DNA of 64,000 bases from Adenophora triphylla var. japonica (Eukaryota; Streptophyta; Magnoliopsida; Asterales; Campanulaceae), in contig JAFEMH010002497.1 of assembly GCA_022495995.1 (NCBI GenBank), forward strand, positions 156,501 through 220,500, in the 5' to 3' direction. Positions 22,840 to 33,726 of the stretch are shown one piece after another (positions within the stretch are counted from its first letter, which is position 1; each line of letters begins with the position of its first letter). The notes beneath the pieces are model-generated. The model made no database searches and had not been told where the DNA came from. It saw only the letters and a list, made by a program, of their open reading frames with translations. The position numbers and the translations under genes were made by a program.

Positions 22840-23041
22840 CAAAAGGACTAAGGGGCTCAGGTCTCCGTAGTTCGACTCTATGAGTTGTTCATCATTTTTA
22901 TTTATTTATTTCTTTTATTTTATTTTATTTTATTTTATTTTTATTTATTTTTTTTTATTTTTTTAGAGGGGGTAGGTAGAGAGAGGGACAAGAGGAGTGC
23001 AATCATGTTTTTTACCTAGGCCGCCCTTTCGGGTTTTCAAC
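22840..23041 (-). other. Tat-D segment between integrase stop and CACTA element
   Basis: Contains the second half of the split conserved block, a TTTTA microsatellite (about 22890-22965), and a GGCCGCCCTTTCGGG segment that, on the minus strand, directly follows the integrase stop codon and is matched in TRG-1 at about 40340-40392 and 40446-40494. Confidence 0.6.
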
Positions 23042-23911
23042 CTAGTTGGGTATTACTCTTTTAGCACTTTTGATAGGGAAATGACTTGGTCTACAGGCAT
23101 AGTATCTACGGAGCTTGTCTCCGTTTACCGGATGCACGAAAGGATTACCATTTAAGTCTGCGAGCTGCATGGCTCCTCCAGAGAAGATCTTCTGAACTAC
23201 ATAGGGTCCGATCCAGATGGGCTCCCATTTGCCAAGTGGATTGGCGTGGGTCGAAGGCTTCTCTTTTAGCATGAGGTTGCCTTCTCGGATGTCCCGATGT
23301 TTCACTTTCTTGTCAAAGGCTTTGGCCATTCTTGCTTGGTAAGCCCGGGTGTGTTCCATGGCTTTTAAACGACGTTCTTCTAGCAGGGCCAACTCATTGT
23401 GGCGACTCTGGAGCCATTCGACTTCGTTGATTTGATTTTCCAACAACACACGGAGTGAGGGAATTTCCAATTCGATTGGGAGAACGACCTCCATTCCGTA
23501 AGTGAGGGCAAACGGCGTTTCTCCCGTGGCAGTTCTGACGGATGTTCTGTATCCCCAGAGGGCAAGGTGGAGCTTGTCTGGCCAATCTCTGCCTCGGACA
23601 ACCATCTTCCTGATGATGTTTTCTAGAGTCTTGTTTGCTGCTTCAACGGCGCCATTGGTTTGGGGTCAATAAGGGGATAACATGTGATGAGTTATTTTGA
23701 ACTCCGCCAATAATCTGTCGCATTCTCCTTCAAAATGGGAGCCATTGTCAGAAATTATTTCAGCTGGCAACCCATGTCTGCACATGATGTTTTCTTTGAT
23801 AAAGAGGGCCACCTTCTTGGAATTAAGGACCTTGTAAGACTTGGCCTCGACCCATTTGGTGAAATAATCTATGGCAACCCGATAGCGCTTTTTGTATAGC
23901 GTATCTCCCAA
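23042..23911 (-). pseudogene. Tat-type integrase (Tat-D)
   Basis: Read leftwards. The core has the first catalytic Asp in AIDYFTKWVEA (about 23870), the second in EIISDNGSHF (about 23755), then SPY-stop-PQTNGAVEAANKTLENII containing the Glu (about 23610-23670). A TGA interrupts that motif. The C-terminal part (23605-23042) reads ALWGYRTSVRTATGETPFAL, WEPIWIGPYVV and the end KSAKRVIPN-stop. Upstream of the core the frame is closed. It would insert element cDNA, but this copy is inactive. Confidence 0.85.
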
Positions 23912-23932
23912 AAGGACGTAGTGGGAAGCCAG

Positions 23933-25051
23933 TCATTTCAGAGCCATCATGATTCTTGCCTTGATTCCCTCTTTGTATTCCCCGACTTCATTTTTGAAAG
24001 GGGCTTCACCCCTTTTCAAATATTGGTAGATCTGAGCATACCACGGGTCATTCACTGATTCATTTTCTGCTTCAATTTCAAAACAATAGGTTGGGTTTTG
24101 TCTTCTTCCAACCCTGAAGGGCTTGACTGATTTTCCTTCGGGTATTTCGACAAGAGAGGCTAGTATTGCCAGGGCATCTGCGAACCTGTTGCGATCTCTG
24201 GGTAGATAGTGGAAGCTGACTTCTTTGAACTGGGCCACGAGGTCTTCCATATAGGCGTGGTACTTTTGCAGACCTGGATCAACTGTTTTCCACCTGTTGG
24301 ACACTTGGTTGATGATGAGAGCAGAGTCACCATATACTTCCAACTCCTTGATGTTCCTTTCTAAAGCAGCCTCCAATCCGGCTATTCAAGCTTCATACTA
24401 GGCGTCATTGTTAGTGACCTCAAAATTGAGCTTTATGGCTATGGGAGTATGTTCGTCAGTGGGATAGACCAAGAGAATTTCTATTCCATTCCCCCGTTTG
24501 TTCGCTGCCCCATCAAAGAAGAGTTGCCAGCGATTTTCTTCTTCTAGAGCAAAAATTCCATCGTCGGGGAATTGAGGTTGAGGTCCTTGACATTCATCAC
24601 TTGGGAAGTCGGCCAATTGTTCTGCCATTATCCGCCCTTTCATGGATTTTCTTGTCACATAAGTGATGTCGTATTCATCCAGAAAGAATGACCACTTTGC
24701 TAATCTCATGGAGAGGGAGGGCTTGTCGAACAGGTACTTGATGGGGTCCAGCCTTGAGACCAAGTGCACTGAGTGAGACTGCATGTAATGCTTCAACTTT
24801 CCCACTACCCATAAACTGAGTAGTTGAGTTCGCTGCCTTGTAGTTTTCTGCTCACAAAGTAGATGGCGCTTTCAACTTTGGAATCTTCCTTTTCCTATGC
24901 CAGCATAGCCCCAATTGATGTATCTGTGACAGTTAGGTATAGCAATAGTGGCTTTTGCCGATGTGGTGGGCAAAGGATTGGGGGATTCACAAGGCATGCC
25001 TTGATCTTCTCAAAAGCGAACTGGCATTATGGGGTCCATTCGGTGCGTGTG
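23933..25051 (-). pseudogene. Tat-type RNase H region, two segments (Tat-D)
   Basis: From right to left: the RT-linked RNase H (FAFEKIKACLVNPPILCPP, LLLYLTVTDTSIGAML, FVSRKLQGSELNYS; about 25040-24840, with stops), then KLKHYMQSHSVHLVSRLDP and a second, later-acquired RNase H: FFDGAANKRGNGI (about 24510), FEVTNNDA, then LEVYGDSALIINQVSNRW (about 24300) and LPRDRNRFADALA. The second domain fits the extra archaeal-type RNase H known from the Tat lineage. Stops lie between 24376 and 24398. The right end abuts the GTGTG duplication of the solo LTR. Confidence 0.8.
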
Positions 25052-25454
25052 TGTAAGTACCCAAATCCGGATCGCCAAAATCCATTAGAAGTTAATCGGA
25101 ATTCGTTAACTGGCCCGCTCCAGGTTAACCGAAACCCGTTAAGCTCCCCGTTCCCAAGCCAACGAGACGTCCCGGGACTCCCCCGTGCATCCCAACGTCA
25201 AAGCGTACTCAACACACGCCGTCGCACGTAAAAGTACAACTTTCCCTGAAAAATGCACTTTCCGGCACTTTCCGGGGGCGTTTTGGACATTTTTCGGACA
25301 GTTATTTTAAAAAGGGACAAAACCGGGGATAATGGCACGGAATCCCATGCCCTAGGTGAGTCACAGGACACGTGGCACGCATGCCACAGCTTCCTTGTCA
25401 ACATCAATCAAAAATTAATGTGAAAAGACTAAAATACCCCTGATATGCAGTCCA

Positions 25455-25585
25455 AGTCCGGCCGGACTCTTTTGCAGACAATCCAGAATTGCCAGCAAGT
25501 CCCTCCAATTTCCAAAGTTTCACAAAACCCCCTGGAATTCAGCCTAAGTCCGTTCGGACTCTTTCACAAATTTCACCTATAAATA
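25455..25585 (+). promoter_or_regulatory. Solo LTR promoter: two palindromes and TATA box
   Basis: Palindromes AGTCCGGCCGGACT (25455-25468, perfect) and AGTCCGTTCGGACT (25547-25560) precede TATAAATA (25578-25585). This is the same arrangement as in the other Tat-like LTRs but with a different palindrome sequence. Confidence 0.65.
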
Positions 25586-26792
25586 CAGATCTCTATCAAG
25601 CATTTTAACAACAACAAAAATCACCCAAAATCCTCTCAAGCCACGGCATAACCAGTTTCCAACCTTCCCCGAGCCCCGTTTTGCCTCAATTTGCGTGAAA
25701 ACTCCACGTTTCAACCAAACATGAACCAAAACACCTCAAAACACCGTTCCAAATACCTTTTTGTATCCCGTATACACCCACCGAGCCAAAGGAGCCGACC
25801 CTAGCCATAGGTAGTGCTCTCTCTCCTTAAACTCTCGTTCCGTCTCGGTTTACGCGCCAGTCGCTACAACTGTTTCGGACGAATGTTGTTGAAATGTAGA
25901 CGTCACCGTCTAACGGGGTCCGATACGTTTTAGTCCTTGATCCTCTTCTCTTCCCGTAAGAGAAGTAATCTCGGGTTAAAACGGCGTTCAGGCCCCGTTC
26001 CGTTACTTTTTATGTCATTTACAAATTCCCGATCGTTTGATCCGTCGAACGTCATTTACTTTCGTGTCATTTACAATTCTGGATCGTTTGATCCGTTGAT
26101 CATCCTTTACTTTTACGCAACTTTACAATTCCGAGCCGTTTGGCTCGTCGAACGCACTTTACAATTCCGGGTCGTTTGATTCCGTCGATACCGCACTTTA
26201 AATATTGTCATTTACAAGTCCGAGCCATTTGGATCGTGATAGTATTTACTTATCAAAAGTCCGAGTCGCAAAATGATTCGTTGATCGCATATCATTTAAT
26301 GCCTTTTTCCCGTAAAATCGCTAACAATGTAATGCCCGGTTCAAAACCGGAGTTCGACATTCGAACTCTCTTTCAAAACGCGCGAAATGACATTTGGCAT
26401 CCAAACGCTCATCTTCAAACTTAAAAGCCGACTTTTGACATTCAAAATCATTTAATGCTTTTTTCCCGTAAAATCGCTAACAATGACACGCCCGGTTCAA
26501 AATCGGAGTTCGACATTCGAACTCTCTTTCAAAACGAGCGAAATGACGTTTGGCATCCAAACGATCATCTTCAAAATCCGACGTTTGACATTCAAACGCT
26601 CTTTTCTTAAAAGTCAACATTTGACACTTAAGTTAAACAGTTAAAATCAGCATTCGCGCCACTTTTCCTAAAACTTCCAAAATCGACGTTTGTCATTCAA
26701 ACGCTCGCCTTTTCAAACAGAATCACATAATCAACGTTTGACATTCAAACCAAGATTAAGCTTGACATTTAAGCCCCCATTTTCAAAATGCA

Positions 26793-26793
26793 A

Positions 26794-26826
<33 letters not shown>
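26793..26826 (+). repeat. (CA)n microsatellite
   Basis: About sixteen CA units inside the solo LTR. Confidence 0.9.
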
Positions 26827-27173
26827 TTTTCGAGAAAGGTAGAAAGACTCGTCATACAAGGCATTTCGGGTGATCTCAAAATACTCTTCCCGAAACGTAA
26901 CGTGACCTCCGAACCTAACAATCTCTGGTACTCAAAAAAAGCTTTTTACTCGTTTTTGCTACCAATAAAAATGACTCCCCGTTTTCAAAGCTTTTTCCTA
27001 AGTTTTTGCTGCCAATAAAAATGACACCATTTTCAACCAAAAGCCATTTTTCAACGTTTGGGCTCAAAATACAAAAAACCGCGTGGCAACTCCTCTCCTT
27101 CCCGAAAGAGAGGTCTTAGACACCAACCCCACGAAAGATAACCGCTTCGCTCGTTTGAATCTGGGTAATTTCA

Positions 27174-27569
27174 GTGTGCTCTTCTTCATCAGCTTAAAGA
27201 TAGGCTCGCAGATGGAGGTTAATTGATTCACAAAGCGGCTTATGTACTGGAGCCTTCCCATGAAAGACTTGACCTCTGTCAGTGTTCGAGGCAGTTTCAT
27301 CTAAATTATGGATTTGATCTTCTGAGGGTCTACTTCAATTCCCCGTTCAGTTACCATATATCCCAACACCTTGCCTTGCTTGATGCCGAAGGAGCATTTA
27401 GCTGGGTTCAGCCTCATGGAATGTTCTCTGAGACGGTTGAAGAATTTTCTCAAATCAATGAAGTGTTGGCCGTCAGCTCCTTTGGAGTGGACTATCATGT
27501 CTTCCACGTAGACCTCAATTTCTTTATGAATCATGTCGTGGAATAGGGCGGTGGCTGCCCTCTGATAGG
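27174..27569 (-). pseudogene. Tat-type reverse transcriptase, C-terminal part (Tat-D)
   Basis: Read leftwards from the TRG-2 insertion: YQRAATALFHDMIHKEIEVY, the catalytic motif as YVED (27510-27499) rather than YVDD, then MIVHSKG, LNPAKCSFGI, KVLGYMVTERGIEVDP and SFMGRLQYISRFV. A stop lies at 27301-27303. The upstream half of RT is at 55549-56463; the two halves are separated by TRG-2 with duplicated ATAGG. Confidence 0.85.
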
Positions 27570-27747
27570 TGTCAGTACCCCGACCTGGACTCGTGTTTTC
27601 GGGTATGCTTTTCTTGAATTGCATTTTATCTTGGGCTCGTTTATTTGTTTAAAATGTATTTTGGGCTTTCCTTATTATTTTTGCTTATTTATTTTTATGT
27701 GTTCTTGGGCCTGCCTCCCTTCGGCCCAATCTGTCCTAGGAATGATC

Positions 27748-27833
27748 GGTGTCGTCCGACACAGGACAGACCTAAGGCGGTTAAATCTCCATATCGTACG
27801 ACATAGGAGCTCCCCTCAGCATGCCTATAAATA
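27748..27833 (+). promoter_or_regulatory. TRG-2 LTR promoter: palindromes and TATA box
   Basis: GTGTCGTCCGACAC (perfect palindrome, about 27749-27762) and ATATCGTACGACAT (27791-27804; ATGTCGTACGACAT in the 3' LTR) precede TATAAATA at 27826-27833 by about 22 bp. Confidence 0.65.
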
Positions 27834-29230
27834 AAGGGTCTTGCTGATCATTTTAGGGGGGACTTTTGGCAAGTAAGGTCACTCTGCTGAAATAGAGACT
27901 CACAATCTCTCTCATACACGCACACTCACCTCCCACACACACACACACACACATCCAAGCCAAAGTCCAAAGGTGGTCATTCCTTGTTGGGGTTTTGAAG
28001 GGATAAACACCATACTATTGGTGCTTTTATCTTGTGGACTATAATAGGTAGACCCTAACCCCTTTAATCTCTGATTCATACATTGCTTACTTGTTCATTT
28101 CATCTTGCATGCTTACATGATTTGATATTATGTGAAATATTTGGGATCTTTGCATGATAAAGGTGATGGAGATGTGAATCTTCAATATTCACATCTCCTC
28201 ACCTCAGATCTGAACATTTAGTAGCCTTAGTTGCATCTTGGTTGATTTTGTTTGAGTTAGGAGGTGATGGCACCCATGATCATGGCCAAAAACATGTGAT
28301 CACTCACATTTGGCCATTAAAGCCATGTGATCCTCCCATAATACTCACGCATTATTATTTTTCCACTGCTTTCAGTTGATATTATAGCTTAGTTTTATAA
28401 TTGTGAACAGTGTGGGATCAATCTGCTGAAGGCACTGAAATAGGACACCTATGTCGTCTGACACAGGACACCTCAAGGAGTCCTGTGTCATACGACATAG
28501 AGATCCCAGAAAGCTGCTTGGCTTTTAGTGACTTCAGATCAACCCAGATTGACCCCCTTTGTGTTTTAAGGCCGTGTTTAAGTAGTTTTTAGCTCATTTA
28601 CCACTGTTTGGGAAGTCTGAGACCCGTTTGGGTGTAACCTATTGATGGAGGCGGTCTCTGTCGTATGACATAGACAGCCCTGAGTGTCCTGTGTCATACG
28701 ACATCCGTATCACCAAAAGTCAATCCTGACTTTATTTACTCCAATCAACCCCAAATTGGTCTTAGACCCTAAACAGTGTCTCTCTATAATTAAAATAGCT
28801 CTGTATTAGTTTTAGATTAGCTTTGGTGGCTTAACCACCCCCTTTGTAAGAGGCAATCTGATCAGGATGTCTTATGTCGTCCGACATCCCTCTCCTGAGG
28901 AAGTCCTGTGTCGGACGACATCCGAGGTCCCTGGACAGACTGTCTTAGCCTTTGCCTTGTAATCCAAGCAATTGTTTGTAAGGGTGTGGCCCCCTTTCAA
29001 TGGCTCACAAGTTGTATCCAGTTTCAATATCATTAGTGAAATCCAAATTTGCATGGCTTGCTTGTTGACACAAATTGCACACACTTAGAATGATCTTATT
29101 GTCCATTGTTTGATTGAAAGTCTCGAAAGAGGCGATGTGGGTGAGCTCTATATTCTCTTCCCACATCGTAACCAGACCCCCGGACCCATTTTCTCTTTAA
29201 AAAAGGTTTTTCAATGTTTTCCTTAAAAAT

Positions 29231-29244
29231 GGCGTGGCGACTCC
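29231..29244 (+). promoter_or_regulatory. U5 motif GGCGTGGCGACTCC (TRG-2)
   Basis: Lies 77 bases upstream of the primer site and shares TGGCGACTCC with it. Confidence 0.65.
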
Positions 29245-29320
29245 CAAAAAAGAAAAAAGAAAACAAACAATCTTGTTAATCGAAAAATGATTTTCCTTTT
29301 TTCGGCGAGCGTTCATTCAG

Positions 29321-29338
29321 TGGCGACTCCGCCGGGGA
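29321..29338 (+). other. Primer binding site of TRG-2
   Basis: TGGCGACTCCGCCGGGGA, one base after the LTR. From memory this is the type used by Tat/Ogre elements (arginine tRNA); the tRNA assignment should be verified against a tRNA set. Confidence 0.75.
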
Positions 29339-29344
29339 CATAAC

Positions 29345-31032
29345 ATTGAAAAGCTTTTATTATGAATAAAAAGAGTGATACTTGGTATATAGGTGGAAAC
29401 CATTAAGCTTCCCGTATCGCTTCCTAACCCGAGGCTTGGGATAAATTGTGGTCTAACAATGCCACGTACCGGTATCATTCTTCTTTTTTGAAAAAGAAAA
29501 GTTTTCTTTTTAAGAGGGTCTAACTTTCTTTAAATCAACTTGGACAATTTTCTCATTCTCTTTGTGTATGATTTGTGTCTTTATGTGCTCCTATGTGCCT
29601 TGCCATGCTTATGTGCCTTCCTGCCTTTTCATGCCTTGGTGTGTTGGTGCTTGGTGATGGGGTTCTCCCCCTTGCTGTTATTTTGATCCCTGTTGGTGAG
29701 ATACCCTGTGTCGGACGACATCCCCTTCCTGGGATGTCCTGTGTCGGACGACACAGGAAGGCAGTGCAGGGACAATTTCAGTTGATCAGTTGGACAGGGC
29801 AGAGGGATTCTGAGATGCAGTTTCCTTGGGATTTCTTGGCATTTGGGGCAGTCCCCTTTTGTCGTGCTTTGGACTCATTCTCTTGTTTTTCCTTTTTGCA
29901 TATTGGTAAATATTGCATTTTTTGAAAAACTCTTTTTTTTTTTACCAAAAACAAAAAAAAGCAAAAATATTTTCCTAGAAGATACCTTCACACTACTCGC
30001 ACACTACCTGCACATAGAGTTAGAACCCTTGGAGTGTACGGATGGCATCGCGGACGGTGACGTGTTTCGCCTACGCTTGAGCGCCTAAAGTCCTCCCGGC
30101 CTATAGAGTGTTAGGAGCCACACTTGTCCGTGACACACTTTTTACCGTGACCGGTTGGTTTTTGACAAAAACTTTTCAAAACATTTTATAACTAGATTTT
30201 CAAAATTTTTCTCACAAAGTCCGAGTCTTACTTCGTCTCCAATGTCTTGGCATACTCTCCCTCTTCATGTCGAAATTACGACATAACTTAACGTGATTAC
30301 ATGTCAAAAATTTTGACATGTCTCGACGTAGGTACATGTCGATTTCTCGACTTGGCTTTGCAAGAGGTCATGACACGTTTTCGACATGTGCTAACACGAG
30401 ATCATGTCGAATTTTTGACACGTACTAACGAGAGGTCATGCCGAAATTTCGCCATGAAGCGACGAGAGGTCATGCCGGATTTTCGACTTGAAGTGAGGAG
30501 AGGTCATGCCGAATTTTTTCCAGGATTTTACCTGCAAATTGCGGTCTCATACATTCGAACGTACTTTCGATCCTCTCTCCTCCCGAGTCAAGACGTTGTT
30601 GATTTGGACTTGGTTTTGAAAATCTTGAGTTTGACTTGTTTTGATTTGTATGCCCTTAGGTTCGTTTTGCTTTTTGATTGGTGGGTTCCACGTGCCCTAT
30701 AGGACCTCTGTCGGGATTGTCCGTCCCGGAGGTGCAATACAGGTGGAATACAGGGGGTCTATAGACGTAGTGATGGAACCCACTAGTCCAGGAATAGTGT
30801 AGAATGCGAAAAAGAAGGTGTCCCCCTTTTCCAACCATTTTTAGGATTAATAAAAATTGTTTTATTCAAATTTTTAAATAAGGCATATGCATAAGTCCGT
30901 CCCGAGTCTATCCTCTCCCCTACCTAAAACAGTTCTCTCCCCCTTTCAGCGAGCAAGTATTGGGTCAGAGTTCCGGGTGGTCGGTTAATCAGTTTCTCTC
31001 CAGTCAAGGATTCGTTTCCAGCAGTCTCAGAG
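29345..31032 (+). other. TRG-2 leader between primer site and gag
   Basis: No gene. Contains a block shared with the TRG-1 leader right after the primer site (29365-29490: GGTATATAGGTGGAAACC, CGCTTCCTAACCCGAGGCTT), two more palindromes of the LTR type (about 29708-29750), a degenerate tandem repeat (30300-30520) and a second shared block just before gag (30683-30830: CGTGCCCTATAGGACC, ATACAGGTGGAATACAGG). Confidence 0.7.
30300..30520 (+). repeat. Degenerate tandem repeat in the TRG-2 leader
   Basis: Units of about 40 bp with CATGTCGAATTTTTGACA and GAGAGGTCATGCCG, five to six copies. Confidence 0.65.
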
Positions 31033-31200
31033 ATGGCAGATTCGCAAGCTTCAGCGGGCTTGGGTCAGAATCCGGGTATGGATCCAGCTCAGGGTCAGAA
31101 TGTCAGTCAAGGTTTGGGGCCGGATCAAGGTCAGAATGTGGGGCCGAACGTGGGTTTGAATGCCTCTCCGAGCGGTGGTCATGGCATGGGTCCTCATATG
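31033..31200 (+). pseudogene. TRG-2 gag, N-terminal piece before the TRG-1 insertion
   Basis: ATG at 31033 opens a Gly/Gln/Asn-rich N-terminus (QGQNVSQGLGPDQGQNVGPN). The frame runs into the TRG-1 LTR at 31201, and the last five bases ATATG are the target duplication; coding resumes at 47437. The gene is physically split by 16.2 kb. Confidence 0.75.
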
Positions 31201-33445
31201 TGTGAATGTGTGCCCAAATTTGTTTTTTTTTTGTTTGATTTGGATTCACTTGAGTTTGAAATCATTCGGTTTAATTTGAAAAGCGGAGTCGCCATGCCAC
31301 TTTGATTTCCTCAAAACTTTGAAAAAAAAGATTTAGGGTTCGGAGGTTAAGTTACCCCTTGGGAAGAACGGATCGTCGTTCACCCAAGGTGCCTTGCCGT
31401 AGCAAGTCTCCCAAGATTCTATTTTTCGTGCTTGCTTGCGTGCTTTCTTGTGTGCATGTGTTGAAAAGAGAGGGGGGATGTTCCAAGTTGTCATCCGGAC
31501 GTATAAATCATTTAGTTGGTTATCGCTCGGGATTCCTTGGATTTTATGTGTTCGGGACTTTGATCCCGTCCTCCTTGTGATCATCGCTATTTGACCTTGG
31601 GTCTTGCTTGATCAAGAGAAGGACTCTCTTTTATAGTCCAAAATGGGGTTCTTTAGAAAGGAGTGACCTTAGCCCATCAATCCTACACCTTGAGACGATT
31701 GAGCTTGTGTAGGGACTACTATACTCGTCTCAAGTGATAATCGGAGATATAGGGTTCAAGATTTATCCCTTTCTAAAGAGATTGTGGCACCTTTAATGGA
31801 AAAAACGGTGTAAAGATAGGATCTTTACATCGGTCCGCTCCAAAGGATGCATCAAATACCAATGGGGACATGGGGATGCATGTTTAGGATAAAAATGACA
31901 TTTTTAATGAAAAGATGACATTTTGGGTGCAAAGGATGCTCTTTGTTTGCAAAGGATGCTTTTTGATGTAAAGAAATGATTTTTAATGCGAAGGATGCAT
32001 TTTTATGTATGAAAAAAAAGGGTTTTAGGTGCAAAGGATGCACCTTTAATGCAAAGACTACATTTTTAATACAAATGATGCAACTTTATGTATGAAAATG
32101 GCATTTTAAGTGCAAAGGATGCATAAAGATGTCGTTTTGAAAGCAAAGGATGCTACTTTGATGTAAAGATAAATCCTTGAATGCAAAGGATGCAACTTTG
32201 ATACAAAGATGGCATTTTGAGTGCAGAAGATGCTACTTTATAAAAAATATCATTTTAAGAGCAAAGGATGCTATTTTGATGCAAAGGATGCCACTTTGAT
32301 GTATGAAGATGACAATTTTAATGAAAAGATGACAAGATACTGTTTAAATTGCAGATTAACATTAGATTACAGTATGGTAAAGGTAAAAATCAGATTACAA
32401 ACTGAAAAGATGAAGGTTTCTGCAAACTGGCCAATGTTGTCGCGTGACACAACTTGCCTGGCAAGGTATGTCGCGTGACATAGTTAGCCATTTGCAGAGA
32501 CTTTTACAAGCCACATTTACGTACACAAAGAAAGCCACAATCTAGGCAAGTTGCATCACAACTGGGTCTCAGAGAACAAGTATGTCAATAGTGAACACTT
32601 CAAGAGGGTGTGGATATGAGGAATCCACACTCATCCTGAGTGTTCATACAAAACAATGTCAAACCGAGGCTATTACATGAAATGATGTGTAAACAGATAC
32701 GGATCTAAGCAATATGAGACTAAAACATGTGATATTACTCAGGATGTATCAAAGTCAACACATTTAATACATAGATCTCATGTATAAGGAAGATAGGGGA
32801 GAGCAAGAGGGGTAGAAAATCGTTACCCTTGAAGACCACGACTTCCTATATCAAGTTAGATATAGGAGCCTTCAAACATCATCTTCTGGAGCTGATATCA
32901 AGCCTTGGTTCAATGAGAACCGTTGGTTCTAGGTGTGTATAGGAAGTGTGTGTTGGATTGGTTGAATGGTGAGTTTATTGAGGGAATTAGTGTGTGTTTT
33001 GGGTGTATATGAGGAGAGAGACTATGCTTCTTGGCGTATTTTAATAGAGGGACACTGAGGAGTGAAAAAGGATGCCCTAAAATGAGAGGTGCATGCCTCT
33101 ATTTATAGGCTGCATGGCAGTGGCTTAGTATGTCGCACAACATCACAAGCCTTAACCGCTTTCCTTCTAGAAATATGCAAGTTGGCAGCTTCTAGAATTC
33201 TTCATGGCAGGGTATGTCGCACGACATAAGAAGCCTTATCCATTTACCTTCTAGAAGCCTGGAAGGTGGCAGCTTCTAGAAGGGTTTTTATGCCAAAAGA
33301 AAAACGTGGATTTTTAATTCCAAGTAATTCCTTCACCCTTCGGAAGGTTCAGAACAGTTCCCGAATTGCTCCTAAACTTTAGGAAAGTCCGGGGAATTTC
33401 CGGGAAACTTAACCGGAAGGCATAAGCCAGATTTGGGTACTTACA
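31201..33445 (-). repeat. 3' LTR of TRG-1 (2245 bp)
   Basis: On the plus strand it runs from TGTGAATGTGTGCCC to GGGTACTTACA. It matches 45191-47436 along its length. Contains AAAGGATGC-rich degenerate repeats (31845-32310), palindromes GTTGTCGCGTGACACAAC (32435-32452) and TATGTCGCGTGACATA (32467-32482), the promoter described below and U5 motifs at 31285-31298 and 31339-31366. Confidence 0.9.
33100..33228 (-). promoter_or_regulatory. TRG-1 LTR promoter: palindromes and TATA box
   Basis: On the minus strand, TATGTCGTGCGACATA (33228-33213) and a decayed copy at 33143-33129 precede TATAAATA (33107-33100). The 5' LTR has the equivalents at 47219-47204, 47134-47120 and 47098-47091. Confidence 0.65.
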
Positions 33446-33726
33446 GAAGCCCCTCGGCAACGTCACTTGCAGGGCGAGTGGGGTTGTCGATAGAAAAAGA
33501 TCCGATCTGGCGAATGCCGAGACGGATTGAGTGACCAAAGTGGTCGAGTGGCTGAACCTTTGAAAGGCTACCTACGTATCCCAGAGGAATCAAGCCATAA
33601 TCATAGTTCGGAATCCACTGGGGAAAGGGGGGTGTCATATGTGAAGAATTGGCTGAACCTACAATAGGCTACCTACGTATCCAGGAGGAATCAAGCCAGG
33701 TCGTAGTTCGAACTTTTACTGAGTCG
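33446..33726 (-). other. Polypurine tract and adjoining conserved block of TRG-1
   Basis: Minus strand beside the LTR reads GTTGCCGAGGGGCTTC. CGACAACCCCACT and a CCTACGTATCCCAGAGGAAT block (33571-33590, partly repeated at 33672) match the same positions in Tat-D and TRG-2. Confidence 0.7.

Larger units (their letters stand above)
25052..27173 (+). mobile_element. Solo LTR of a Tat-like family, 2122 bp, flanked by GTGTG
   Basis: Begins TGTAAGTACCCAAATCCGG and ends GGGTAATTTCA, with identical flanks GTGTG (25047-25051 and 27174-27178). Removing it and one flank restores the pol reading frame between RT and RNase H of Tat-D. No internal sequence is present, so it arose by recombination between two LTRs. 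It carries two palindromes, a TATA box, a degenerate repeat zone with GTTTGATCCGTCGAACG-like units (about 25990-26760), a CA microsatellite and both conserved U5 motifs (26885-26914, 27081-27093). Confidence 0.9.
27570..29319 (+). repeat. 5' LTR of TRG-2 (1750 bp)
   Basis: TGTCAGTACCCCGACC to GAGCGTTCATTCA. A TATA box is at 27826-27833. At least eight GTCGTNNGACA-type palindromes or half-decayed copies occur along the LTR (27748, 27791, 28450, 28484, 28657, 28690, 28872, 28907). U5 motifs lie at 29155-29187 and 29231-29244. Confidence 0.9.
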
